Assembly: GCA_036746695.1 (NCBI GenBank)
Contig: DAIODP010000001.1
Location: 1,178,001 to 1,242,000, forward strand
DNA length: 64,000 bases
Source: UBA3006 sp036746695
GTDB taxonomy: Bacteria > Actinomycetota > Acidimicrobiia > Acidimicrobiales > Ilumatobacteraceae
Reading direction: 5' to 3'
Positions 1 to 7,345 of this stretch are shown here, piece by piece. Positions within the stretch are counted from its first letter, which is position 1, and each line of letters starts with the position of its first letter. The position numbers and the translations under genes were made by a program. The notes under the pieces were generated by a model, which saw only the letters and a list, made by a program, of their open reading frames with translations, had not been told where the DNA came from and did no database searches.

Positions 1-1
1 C

Positions 2-286
2 GACAACGTACGAAGAGTGTTTGGGCACAGCATTGTGCTGGCGTTTGCTCAAGTGGCGCCGTTATGGATGTTGGTGCTCGGTGTAAGCACGCCGGTCAGT
101 ATCGCGTTGCTGCTTATTCGTATCGGAACTCTGTTTGGAATGCGTCGAGCATATTTGCAGCACAGTGTTTGGTATTGGCTTTCGCCGCTTGCAGACACAC
201 TTGCACTCGTTTCCATCGTTCGGGGCTTGATTCGCCAAGTATTTGGTCGCAATGCGACATGGCGTGGTAGGACATATCAACAATGA
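2..286 (+). CDS. C-terminal end of a family 2 glycosyltransferase (5' end outside window)
   Basis: The frame is open from the first bases of the window, so this is the last roughly 94 codons of a longer gene. What is visible is a hydrophobic tail with two or three membrane segments that ends in ATWRGRTYQQ. A tryptophan-arginine-glycine-arginine-tyrosine ending is typical of membrane GT2 enzymes of the ceramide glucosyltransferase/HpnI/CrtQ kind. It overlaps the next gene by four bases (ATGA), and the following genes are carotenoid-tailoring homologues, so a carotenoid or other lipid glycosyltransferase is the best guess. The catalytic domain is not in the window, so the substrate cannot be judged. 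The GTG at 17 is probably internal. Confidence 0.6.
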   Translation, partial: DNVRRVFGHSIVLAFAQVAPLWMLVLGVSTPVSIALLLIRIGTLFGMRRAYLQHSVWYWLSPLADTLALVSIVRGLIRQVFGRNATWRGRTYQQ

Positions 287-969
287 ACAACATTGCTTCG
301 TTTCACTTGGCTACTTGGCCTGGGGCGTTAGGTGCGCTTGCTCGTTTGGGAACCGATCGATTGCGCCTCAAAGATGTTGAGGGGCTTGTCTTTTGGCGGC
401 TACTGGGTACGGGCTCGGGTAGCAACACATCCCAAGGCGCAAACCTGAAACGCACTGCATTTTTTGCGGTATGGCAAAACGAGCAATGCCTTCAGCAATT
501 CCTCGATCATCATCCCATTGCTCAGCGCTGGAAGCGCGCCGACGAATCGTGGCATGTGAAGCTGCGCGGTGTGGGCGGGCACGGATCGTGGCGAGGGTAT
601 GCAGTTGCTCACGAGTTGGTTAGAGGTGAAACAGATGGGCCAATTGCAATGATCACTCGCGCAGATGTTCGGCCTCGCTCATGGAAAGCATTTCGTCGCG
701 CTGGAGAACCAGTGAATACCGAGTTGCACCAATCCGAAGGGTTGCTGGCCGTTGTAGGAATAGGTGAGGCACCGATCGGCCGGTTAGGAACATTTAGTTT
801 GTGGAGTTCATTGGATGCAATGCGTCGCTTTGCCACGCAGGCACCTCAGCATCAATCAGTGGTCGAGCGCACCCGTAACGAGCGGTGGTACGGAGAGGAA
901 CTCTTTGCGCGCTTCGAACCTTACGATTCCGCTGGAACGTGGGATGGGGTCGATCCGCTTGCTCGCTGA
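283..969 (+). CDS. Spheroidene monooxygenase (CrtA)-like protein
   Basis: A soluble protein of 228 residues resembling CrtA-family monooxygenases, which introduce keto groups at C2 of acyclic carotenoids in purple bacteria. Supporting segments are RLLGTGSGSNT near residue 40, KRTAFFAVW near residue 57, and the region around SLWSSLDAMRRFA near residue 178, in the order seen in that family. Its start overlaps the stop of the upstream glycosyltransferase (ATGA), so the two are probably translated together. It converges on the crtZ-like gene and their 3' ends overlap by 49 bases. The carotenoid role is inferred from homology plus neighbours; CrtA-like proteins in actinobacteria are poorly studied and the true substrate may differ. 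Confidence 0.7.
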   Translation: MNNIASFHLATWPGALGALARLGTDRLRLKDVEGLVFWRLLGTGSGSNTSQGANLKRTAFFAVWQNEQCLQQFLDHHPIAQRWKRADESWHVKLRGVGGHGSWRGYAVAHELVRGETDGPIAMITRADVRPRSWKAFRRAGEPVNTELHQSEGLLAVVGIGEAPIGRLGTFSLWSSLDAMRRFATQAPQHQSVVERTRNERWYGEELFARFEPYDSAGTWDGVDPLAR

Positions 970-1424
970 CCAGTAATCGGCAGCAACATACCGTAAGGCT
1001 CACTATTGAATTGGTGGTGAAGGCGGTGCGCAGCAGCAAGACGCTCAAGCACAGCAACTTTTTTGTTTCCAAACAATCGCAGCCGCCGATGGATGTAAAC
1101 ATCGTGCACGATGAAATAAGCAAAGCCATAGGCGGTGATGCCGACACACGTTGGCACAAGTGCGCCAAGCGATGGCTGATTAAAGCCGAGGGCCAGCAAA
1201 ATGTTGACTGCCGCGGCCAAGATCACGGGGAAGAAGTCGTTTGCCTCAAGCAATGCGGGGACAGTGCGCGCGGCATTGCGGTGGTGACTTTCGTGTAGAA
1301 ACTTGGCCAGCCCGTGCATCACCCAACGGTGGGCGCAATAGGTGAAGGGTTCCATGAGCACGAATGCCAGAGCCACAATCAATACGTTCTGCACAGCACC
1401 ACACGGTAGTAGTCGATAGGGCAC
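921..1424 (-). CDS. crtZ: Beta-carotene hydroxylase (CrtZ)-type di-iron membrane hydroxylase
   Basis: A 167-residue membrane protein of the fatty-acid hydroxylase/CrtZ family, which adds 3-hydroxyl groups to beta-ionone rings. The histidine clusters that bind the two irons are all present: HRWVMH (32-37), HESHH (44-48), HDVYIHRR (107-114) and HRLHH (133-137). Four hydrophobic stretches surround them. The GTG start at 1424 lies only 9 bases from the GTG start of the divergent acyltransferase; a second GTG at residue 11 would leave more promoter space, so the exact start is uncertain. With the CrtA-like and CrtO-type neighbours this forms the end of a carotenoid-tailoring cluster. No cyclase or desaturase is visible here. 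Confidence 0.82.
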   Translation of the reverse strand: MPYRLLPCGAVQNVLIVALAFVLMEPFTYCAHRWVMHGLAKFLHESHHRNAARTVPALLEANDFFPVILAAAVNILLALGFNQPSLGALVPTCVGITAYGFAYFIVHDVYIHRRLRLFGNKKVAVLERLAAAHRLHHQFNSEPYGMLLPITGQRASGSTPSHVPAES

Positions 1425-1433
1425 ACTGAAGGG

Positions 1434-1919
1434 GTGCTGATCTCACTTACTTGGCAACGCGCGCTGGTGTTTGATGTCATTGCCTGGGTGCTCATTGGGG
1501 TTGGCAGCGGCTATTGGCAGGCCAAACGGCCTTTGGTGGCGTTGCGCAAAATGGGGCCCTTTACCCGTATGGGTGCCGGCGAATATGGGGGTGAGCGCTA
1601 CCGGAGGTGGTGCCGGGTGCAACTCTGGAAGGACATCATCCCCGACGCGGGCACGTGGTTCGGAGGCTTAAGCAAACGAAAGCTGCCGTCGGTTGCAAAC
1701 GGCGGAAGGCTGCGATTTATCGACGAGTGTGTTCGCGCGGAGCGCACCCACCTCGCGTTAATCGGTGCAATTCCGTTGTTCGTGGTGTGGAACTCGCCCG
1801 CAATGTTTGCCGGCAATGTGGCCTTCGCGCTGGTTGGAAACATTCCTTGCTGGATGATCGCAAGATACAACCGAGCAAGGTTGATGAACATTGCTGCGAA
1901 GACCAGCCGTCTAGCATGA
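1434..1919 (+). CDS. Glycosyl-diaponeurosporenoate acyltransferase (CrtO-type) homologue
   Basis: A 161-residue membrane protein resembling staphylococcal CrtO, which esterifies the sugar of a carotenoid glycoside with a fatty acid in staphyloxanthin synthesis. Matching landmarks are WKDIIPDAG at residues 65-73, ECVRAERTH at 98-106 and NIPCWMIARYNRARL at 136-150, plus an N-terminal membrane anchor. The GTG start follows a GGGG run. It is divergent from crtZ. Together with the glycosyltransferase tail at the window edge it suggests a glycosylated and acylated carotenoid as product; that is inference. The name CrtO is also used for an unrelated carotene ketolase, which this is not. Confidence 0.75.
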   Translation: MLISLTWQRALVFDVIAWVLIGVGSGYWQAKRPLVALRKMGPFTRMGAGEYGGERYRRWCRVQLWKDIIPDAGTWFGGLSKRKLPSVANGGRLRFIDECVRAERTHLALIGAIPLFVVWNSPAMFAGNVAFALVGNIPCWMIARYNRARLMNIAAKTSRLA

Positions 1920-1925
1920 CGGGTG

Positions 1926-2279
1926 ATGTATCTTCGCGGTCGATTGCAATGGTCTCTCCTTGCAATCTCTGTAGTTAGTGGCTTAATTGCTCTAGTGCTC
2001 TCTCGCGGCAATGACAATGACTCGATTTCGGTGGAGACAACTGTGGAGTCAACAGTGCCGCCATCTACGACCACGATTTATTATGAACCCGTCTACTACA
2101 CAGTGAATCCCGGTGATTCACTGTTTCAAATTTCTAAGACCTACAACTTGAACATGGCCGACTTGATGGCCCTCAATGGAATTACCGACCCAGACAAAGT
2201 AAACGCAGGACAGGTATTGCAACTTCCTATTCCAACAGGTTTCGTTCCTGTTGCTCCATCAACAACGATGGATCCCTGA
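1926..2279 (+). CDS. Membrane-anchored LysM domain protein
   Basis: A 117-residue protein with an N-terminal hydrophobic segment (about residues 9-26), a short threonine-rich spacer, and one LysM domain starting at YYTVNPGDSLFQISK and ending in GQVLQLPIP. LysM modules bind N-acetylglucosamine chains, so this is likely an extracytoplasmic peptidoglycan-binding protein; no catalytic domain is attached. A GTG three bases upstream is also possible, but the ATG is preferred. It lies 6 bases after the acyltransferase and ends 4 bases before the convergent meaA gene. Its specific role is unknown. Confidence 0.75.
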   Translation: MYLRGRLQWSLLAISVVSGLIALVLSRGNDNDSISVETTVESTVPPSTTTIYYEPVYYTVNPGDSLFQISKTYNLNMADLMALNGITDPDKVNAGQVLQLPIPTGFVPVAPSTTMDP

Positions 2280-2283
2280 AAAA

Positions 2284-4239
2284 TTAAGCGTTGGTGCGTC
2301 GACGGTTGTCGGCAAGTGTTGCAATCTCGCGCATGATGCGAGCAATGTCAAAATCTTTCGGTGTGTAAATTGCTGCGACACCCATCGCACGCAGATTCTC
2401 CCGATCGGCTTCAGGAATAATTCCACCCAAAATGAGCGGAGCGTCAACACCGAGTTCGCGCAACTGTTGCAAGACATCGGGAACGAGTTGCAAGTGAGAG
2501 CCCGAAAGAATTGAAAGCCCAATCACGTCTGGGTCTTCGTCGCGGGCAGAAGCAGCAATTTGTGCTGGCGTAAGGCGAATGCCGCTGTAGACAACTTCCA
2601 TGCCAGCGTCGCGAGCTGCGACGGCAATCTGTTCCGCGCCGCTTGAATGACCATCTAAACCAGGCTTAGCAACCAAAAACTTGGGTGGTCCACCAGGAAT
2701 AGTTCGAACATATTCAGCCACTTCGGCCAACTCGTGGGTGCGTCTGCCGGCTGCAGCACCCACGCCGGTAGGTGCGCGGTATTCGCCAAAAATGTCTCGC
2801 AGCACCTGGCTCCATTCGCCTGTTGTGCCACCGGCCTTCGCCAGCGCAATTGATGCATCCATCAAGTTGGCTTTGCCTGTTGCTGCTTCGCGCAACTGGG
2901 CGAGCGCACTGTCTACAGCAGGTTGCGACCGCGCTTGACGCCATGCTTGAACATCGTCGACCATTTCCTGTTCAACGCGAGGATCGACGGTGAGAATGTT
3001 GTCGGTGCCACCCAACGGCGACTGCGCAGTTTCTGTGTACTTATTCACGCCGACAACAATCTGATCGCCGCTCTCAATGCGACGAGTGCGTTCTGCCATC
3101 GACGAAACGAGTCGACCTTTAAGTTCATCAACAGACTCGAATGCGCCGCCAAGCGAAAGGATTTCATTGAGTTCTGCCCACGCCGCATCGCGCAACTCGG
3201 CAGTGCGCTTTTCAATGACATGGGAGCCAGTGAAGATGTCTTCGTATTCGAGTAAGTCGGTTTCAAACGCCAGAACTTGTTGCATGCGCAGCGACCACTG
3301 TTGATCCCACGGGCGGGGGAGGCCCAGCGCTTCATTCCAGGCGGGTAGTTGCACGCTTCTTGCACGTGCAGATTTAGACAACGTGACTGCAAGCATTTCG
3401 AGCACAATTCGTTGAATATTGTTCTCTGGTTGCGCTTCGGTAAGTCCAAGCGAGTTCACTTGCACGCCGTACCGGAAGCGGCGAGCGCGCTCGTCGGTGA
3501 TGCCATAACGCTCGAGACCAATGCGGTCCCACAGTTCGGTGAATGCGCGCATCTTGCATACTTCTTCAACGAAGCGAATACCAGCATTGACAAAGAATGA
3601 AATACTGCCAAACACCTGAGTGAATGTTTCATCGGCAACTTGCCCACTATCTCGAACGGCATCCAAAATGTCGATGGCGTTGGCGAGCGAGTAAGCAATT
3701 TCTTGCACCGGGGTGGCTCCAACTTCCTGCAAATGGTATGAACAGACGTTCATCGGATTCCACTTGGGAGCGTTCTGCGAGCACCACGCAATCATGTCGA
3801 CGATGATTCGACGCGACGCAAGCGGTGGAAAGATAAAAGTTCCGCGTGACAAATATTCTTTCAAAATGTCATTTTGGGTTGTGCCGCGCAATTGCTGCGG
3901 GGTGGTTCCTTGCGACTCTGCATTGGCCACATATAAGGCAAGCAACCATGCTGCGGGCGCATTGATGGTCATCGACGTGTTCATGTCTGCTGGCGGAATT
4001 CCATCGAGCAGTGTTTTCATGTGTCCGAGGTGTACAACTGGAACGCCAACTTTGCCTACCTCACCACGCGCCAATATGTGGTCTGGGTCGTAACCCGTTT
4101 GGGTGGGCAAGTCGAAAGCAATCGAAAGTCCGGTCTGACCTTTGGCGAGGTTGGTTCGATACAAGGCGTTCGAAGCAGCGGCCGTGGAGTGCCCTGAATA
4201 GGTGCGCATCAGCCATGGGTCGTCGCGGCGTTCGGCCAT
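2284..4239 (-). CDS. meaA: MeaA-type coenzyme B12-dependent acyl-CoA mutase (ethylmalonyl-CoA mutase-like)
   Basis: A 651-residue single-chain mutase with the methylmalonyl-CoA mutase catalytic barrel followed by a C-terminal cobalamin-binding domain. The barrel carries RTYSGHSTAAASNALYRTNL and FDLPTQTGYDPDH near the N terminus. The B12 domain has DGHSSG, the base-off D-x-H-x-x-G motif, near residue 530, then SILSGSH and LGGIIP. Length and the PWLMRTYSGHST opening fit MeaA/Ecm of the ethylmalonyl-CoA pathway better than the two-subunit methylmalonyl-CoA mutase. A crotonyl-CoA carboxylase/reductase is not in the window. It stands 9 bases downstream of aat on the same strand, and a 3-hydroxyacyl-CoA dehydrogenase lies beyond. 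Substrate preference (ethylmalonyl versus methylmalonyl) is inferred. Confidence 0.85.
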   Translation of the reverse strand: MAERRDDPWLMRTYSGHSTAAASNALYRTNLAKGQTGLSIAFDLPTQTGYDPDHILARGEVGKVGVPVVHLGHMKTLLDGIPPADMNTSMTINAPAAWLLALYVANAESQGTTPQQLRGTTQNDILKEYLSRGTFIFPPLASRRIIVDMIAWCSQNAPKWNPMNVCSYHLQEVGATPVQEIAYSLANAIDILDAVRDSGQVADETFTQVFGSISFFVNAGIRFVEEVCKMRAFTELWDRIGLERYGITDERARRFRYGVQVNSLGLTEAQPENNIQRIVLEMLAVTLSKSARARSVQLPAWNEALGLPRPWDQQWSLRMQQVLAFETDLLEYEDIFTGSHVIEKRTAELRDAAWAELNEILSLGGAFESVDELKGRLVSSMAERTRRIESGDQIVVGVNKYTETAQSPLGGTDNILTVDPRVEQEMVDDVQAWRQARSQPAVDSALAQLREAATGKANLMDASIALAKAGGTTGEWSQVLRDIFGEYRAPTGVGAAAGRRTHELAEVAEYVRTIPGGPPKFLVAKPGLDGHSSGAEQIAVAARDAGMEVVYSGIRLTPAQIAASARDEDPDVIGLSILSGSHLQLVPDVLQQLRELGVDAPLILGGIIPEADRENLRAMGVAAIYTPKDFDIARIMREIATLADNRRRTNA

Positions 4240-4248
4240 GGTGAAAGG

Positions 4249-4920
4249 TTACGGCCTTATGGCGCGTGAAAGGCGATCGAGGTATTCCGATCGTGGAAGT
4301 TCAATCACTCCGAGTGACTGCAAGTGAGGGGTGAGCCACTGCACGTCTAGGAGCGTCATATCCGCTGAGATCATTTCGTTGACAAGACCCATAAGCGCCA
4401 CTTTTGATGCATCGCGCTTGAGATGGAACATCGATTCGCCCGCGAACAATCCGTTCACTCGCACGCCGTATAGGCCGCCAACCAGCACGCCATTTTCGTC
4501 AAAAGCTTCGACGCTGTGAGCCCAGCCCAGCCGATGCAGTTCTGCGTAGGCGTCAATAAACGGCTCGGTTATCCAAGCACCAGGTCTGTCGGGAACGGCG
4601 CACCCACGCATGACGCGCTCAAAGCACGTGTCCATACGTATTTCGTAGCGCCGAGCACTTTGACGCATCGAACGAGTCACTCGTAATTGTTCAAGAGGAA
4701 GCACTGCGCGCTTGCGAGGTGAAAACCATGCGAGGTCGTTATCGCCAAGCGCTAACTCAGTTGCCATTGGGAAAATGCCGCAGCGATATGCCGCAATCAG
4801 CGTTTCGGGTTCGAGATCGGCACCTCGGCCAACGAGGTCGCTTCGCGGCCAATCGGTAGACGGAGGAAACTGCCAACGCGATTCGGGTAATGGCACTGGG
4901 GTGCTGTGCCACGTGGTCAT
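4249..4920 (-). CDS. aat: Leucyl/phenylalanyl-tRNA--protein transferase
   Basis: A cytoplasmic aminoacyl-transferase that adds Leu or Phe to N-terminal Lys/Arg of proteins, feeding the ClpS/ClpAP N-end rule pathway. Family hallmarks are AAYRCGIFPM, WFSPRKRAVLPLEQ, the WITEPFIDAYAELHRLGWAHS stretch (first 20 residues only: WITEPFIDAYAELHRLGWAH), GGLYGVRVNGLFAGESMF and LLDVQWLTPHL. At 223 residues it is of normal size. I chose the ATG at 4920, because an upstream in-frame start at 4980 would run into the preceding gene and adds a non-conserved stretch. It is followed after 9 bases by meaA and preceded by the 3-hydroxyacyl-CoA dehydrogenase. Confidence 0.93.
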   Translation of the reverse strand: MTTWHSTPVPLPESRWQFPPSTDWPRSDLVGRGADLEPETLIAAYRCGIFPMATELALGDNDLAWFSPRKRAVLPLEQLRVTRSMRQSARRYEIRMDTCFERVMRGCAVPDRPGAWITEPFIDAYAELHRLGWAHSVEAFDENGVLVGGLYGVRVNGLFAGESMFHLKRDASKVALMGLVNEMISADMTLLDVQWLTPHLQSLGVIELPRSEYLDRLSRAIRP

Positions 4921-4942
4921 AGTCCACCGTACCCCGAAGTAT

Positions 4943-5800
4943 TTAGTAGGAGAAAAAACCTTGTTTCGTCTTGCGGCCAAGCTTTCCTTCGCTCACGAGT
5001 TTTCGCAACGAAGGAGTGACAACGTAGTTGTCATCTTTGAACTCTGCGTGCAACGCATCAAGAATGGCAACCGAAGTGTCAAGCCCAACGAGATCGAGCA
5101 AAGCAAACGGCCCCATCGGGAAGTTGCATCCGCCCTTCATCGCCACATCGATGTCTTCCATCGACGCGGTGCCGGCTTCAAACATGCGCACTGCGTTGTT
5201 GAGATATGGGAAGAGCAGCGCGTTGACGATGAACCCTGCACGGTCGAGCACTTGCACTGGCTCCTTCGCGCATGTTGTTGCAAATGCCGTAGCGGCAGCG
5301 ATGGTTTCGTCGCTGGCCGTAATTGGACGAACTATTTCTACGAGTGGCATCAGCACAGCTGGGTTGAAGAAGTGAATGCCGCACACTTTGTCGGGACGGT
5401 TGGTTGCCTGCGCCATCTTGATCACTGGCAAGGTGCTGGTGTTAGTTGCCAAAATTGCAGAAGGCTTAACAATGCCATCAAGCTCGGCAAACAGAGCCTG
5501 CTTTGCTGTGAGTTCTTCAAGAATCGATTCGATGACCAGGTCGCAATTTGCAAGATCCGTTAATGATTCGGTGATGCTGATGTGAGACAGCACCTTTGCG
5601 CGCTCGTCCTCTGTCATCTTTCCTTTGGACACCTGCTTTGCAAGGTTGCCCTCGACGGTCGCAAGCATGGATTGCGCTCCGCTTAGTGTTCGCGAGCGAA
5701 CCACCACGTTTATTCCTGCGCGGGCAACTACTTCGGCAAGCCCCGAGCCCATGATTCCAGATCCGCAGATGCCGACAAGTTGTGGTGTGGTGTTAGTCAT
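4943..5800 (-). CDS. 3-hydroxybutyryl-CoA / 3-hydroxyacyl-CoA dehydrogenase
   Basis: A 285-residue NAD(P)-dependent dehydrogenase. The N-terminal Rossmann fold has GICGSGIMGSGLAEVVARAG, then ATNTSTLPV and the catalytic HFFNPAVLMPLVEIV (His with the downstream Glu). The C-terminal helical domain contains NALLFPYLNNAVRM and GGCNFPMGPFALLDLVGLD, and ends GRKTKQGFFSY. It would oxidise or reduce 3-hydroxybutyryl-CoA in short-chain fatty acid or ethylmalonyl-CoA metabolism; the nearby meaA fits this. The ATG at 5800 is preferred over a TTG three codons upstream. It is the first gene of a minus-strand run with aat and meaA. Confidence 0.9.
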   Translation of the reverse strand: MTNTTPQLVGICGSGIMGSGLAEVVARAGINVVVRSRTLSGAQSMLATVEGNLAKQVSKGKMTEDERAKVLSHISITESLTDLANCDLVIESILEELTAKQALFAELDGIVKPSAILATNTSTLPVIKMAQATNRPDKVCGIHFFNPAVLMPLVEIVRPITASDETIAAATAFATTCAKEPVQVLDRAGFIVNALLFPYLNNAVRMFEAGTASMEDIDVAMKGGCNFPMGPFALLDLVGLDTSVAILDALHAEFKDDNYVVTPSLRKLVSEGKLGRKTKQGFFSY

Positions 5801-5892
5801 AGGTTGCAACGGTAGTCAGGCACCGTAACGATTTACCAATTGGTAACTCATTAGCCCCCGAGCCGATACCCAGCATCGGTAGGTTGCCTGTC

Positions 5893-6672
5893 ATGAGTGC
5901 CACAACCGTGCCTGCAGCGCAACACCCCAATCGACGGATTGGCCTGGAGCATGTGCACAATTTTCGCGATCTTGGCGGTTATCCCACGGCTGAGGGCAAG
6001 GCCACTAAGTGGAACACCCTGTTTCGCTCAGATGGTCTGTACCGCCTGCGTTCTTCCGAAGATATTTCGCGCGTGCAGCAGTTGCAGTTGCGTTCAGTAA
6101 TCGATCTTCGTACAAAGCGCGAACAAGACGATCAAGGTATTTTTCCCACGGCGGAAATTTCGGTGACCTTTCACCACCTTTCAATTGTTGATGTCACTTG
6201 GAGCAATAGTGAAACGCCCGACATCACCGACCCTGTGGAGTTTTTAGTGTGGGGATATCGAGACATGCTCGAAGTTGGGTCGTCTCGGTTTGCCGAAGCA
6301 ATGCGGGTGTTGTCACAGGAAACGGCGTTGCCTGCAGTGTTTCATTGCGCTGCCGGCAAAGATCGCACCGGTGTTCTTGCTGCGTTGGTGCTTGCATCGC
6401 TTGGTGTTGATGACGAACATATTTGTGCGGACTACGGCCTGACAAGAGATGCAATGCAGCGTTGGACGGCTTGGGCGAAACAGCATCAACCAGAGCTTGC
6501 TCAACGCTTTGCCACAATGCCACCGGTTTTCCTTGCAGCAGACCCCGAAGCGATGAAAATCATTCTTGAAGATCTACACAAAAAATATGGTTCGGTAGCA
6601 AACTATGTGCGAGAAATTGGTGTGGAGCCTGAAACCGTTGCGTCGCTCAAGCATCTGTTGCTTGAAGGGTAG
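5893..6672 (+). CDS. Tyrosine-specific protein phosphatase (Y_phosphatase3 / MptpB-like)
   Basis: A 259-residue cytoplasmic phosphatase. The N-terminal NFRDLGGYPT and FRSDGLYRLRSSED are typical of the MptpB/IphP family, followed by VIDLRTKREQDDQGIFP. The P-loop HCAAGKDRTGVLAAL (Cys nucleophile, invariant Arg) sits near residue 155. This family dephosphorylates phosphotyrosine and sometimes phosphoserine or phosphoinositides. The ATG at 5893 is chosen over a TTG three codons earlier. It is divergent from the 3-hydroxyacyl-CoA dehydrogenase gene; no partner kinase is nearby. Physiological substrate unknown. Confidence 0.86.
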   Translation: MSATTVPAAQHPNRRIGLEHVHNFRDLGGYPTAEGKATKWNTLFRSDGLYRLRSSEDISRVQQLQLRSVIDLRTKREQDDQGIFPTAEISVTFHHLSIVDVTWSNSETPDITDPVEFLVWGYRDMLEVGSSRFAEAMRVLSQETALPAVFHCAAGKDRTGVLAALVLASLGVDDEHICADYGLTRDAMQRWTAWAKQHQPELAQRFATMPPVFLAADPEAMKIILEDLHKKYGSVANYVREIGVEPETVASLKHLLLEG

Positions 6673-6714
6673 AAGTAATTCGCGCGCAAATAATGCGTGA
6701 TACATTCCCAAGGT

Positions 6715-7335
6715 ATGGGCTCGGTCTTGGTGTTGCAGGGTGGCAGCCCATTCATTGGCAATGATGCACTCGATCAAGAGGTGCTTGCTGCAACAAGTGG
6801 CTACATTGCCGTGCTTCCAACCGCCGATGCCTTTGAAAATCCAAACGATCTTGTTGTTGCTGCCAAGACATGGGCTCTTCGTTTGGGGAGAGAAATTCGG
6901 GTGTGTGAGGTATACAACCGTCATGACGCCAATGAAGAGCACCATGCCAAGACCATTCGTAAGGCTGGTGCTGTATATGTTGTTGGCGATTCGCCAATTC
7001 ACTTGCGCTCAACCCTAAAAGACACATCGGTGTTCGACGCTCTTCAAGAACAATTCTCGACTGGGTTGCTTGTTGCCGCAGGCGGAAGTGCCGCAGCCCT
7101 TTGTGACCCGATGATCGACCCGCGAGGTGGTGCGTTTGCTTTGGGGTTAGGGCTGGTTAGCGGTATCGCGATGATTGCAGAATCGGAAACGTGGTCGGCC
7201 GATCGCCTGCATCGAACATTGCAGTTGGCGAATACTGCTGTGGCAGAGGTGCCAACCGGTGCAGCGATGCTGCGCGTTGATGGTGCGTGGTCGACACGTG
7301 GTGCCGTGGTGTTGCACGGCCAATTGCCGAACTAG
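6715..7335 (+). CDS. Peptidase S51 / type 1 glutamine amidotransferase-like protein
   Basis: A 206-residue protein of the dipeptidase E/cyanophycinase fold. It opens with VLVLQGGSPF, has VLPTADAFENPN and AVYVVGDSPIHLRSTL, and a nucleophile elbow AAGGSAAALCDPMIDPRGG in which the serine of GGSAA is the probable nucleophile. Later comes GLGLVSGIAMIAESETWSADR with the Ala-Glu-Ser-Glu region where family members place further active-site residues. The ATG at 6715, preceded by AAGG, is preferred over a GTG 18 bases upstream. Cleavage of acidic dipeptides is typical of S51, but the residue set here is not fully canonical, so substrate is unknown. The adjoining acyltransferase starts 10 bases later. 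Confidence 0.65.
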   Translation: MGSVLVLQGGSPFIGNDALDQEVLAATSGYIAVLPTADAFENPNDLVVAAKTWALRLGREIRVCEVYNRHDANEEHHAKTIRKAGAVYVVGDSPIHLRSTLKDTSVFDALQEQFSTGLLVAAGGSAAALCDPMIDPRGGAFALGLGLVSGIAMIAESETWSADRLHRTLQLANTAVAEVPTGAAMLRVDGAWSTRGAVVLHGQLPN

Positions 7336-7345
7336 TTTGGGCTAG

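Noticed and set aside
885..1298. A plus-strand frame through the crtZ region
   Set aside because: Frame is antisense to the di-iron histidine motifs, has no family match and biased composition; it is a shadow of crtZ.
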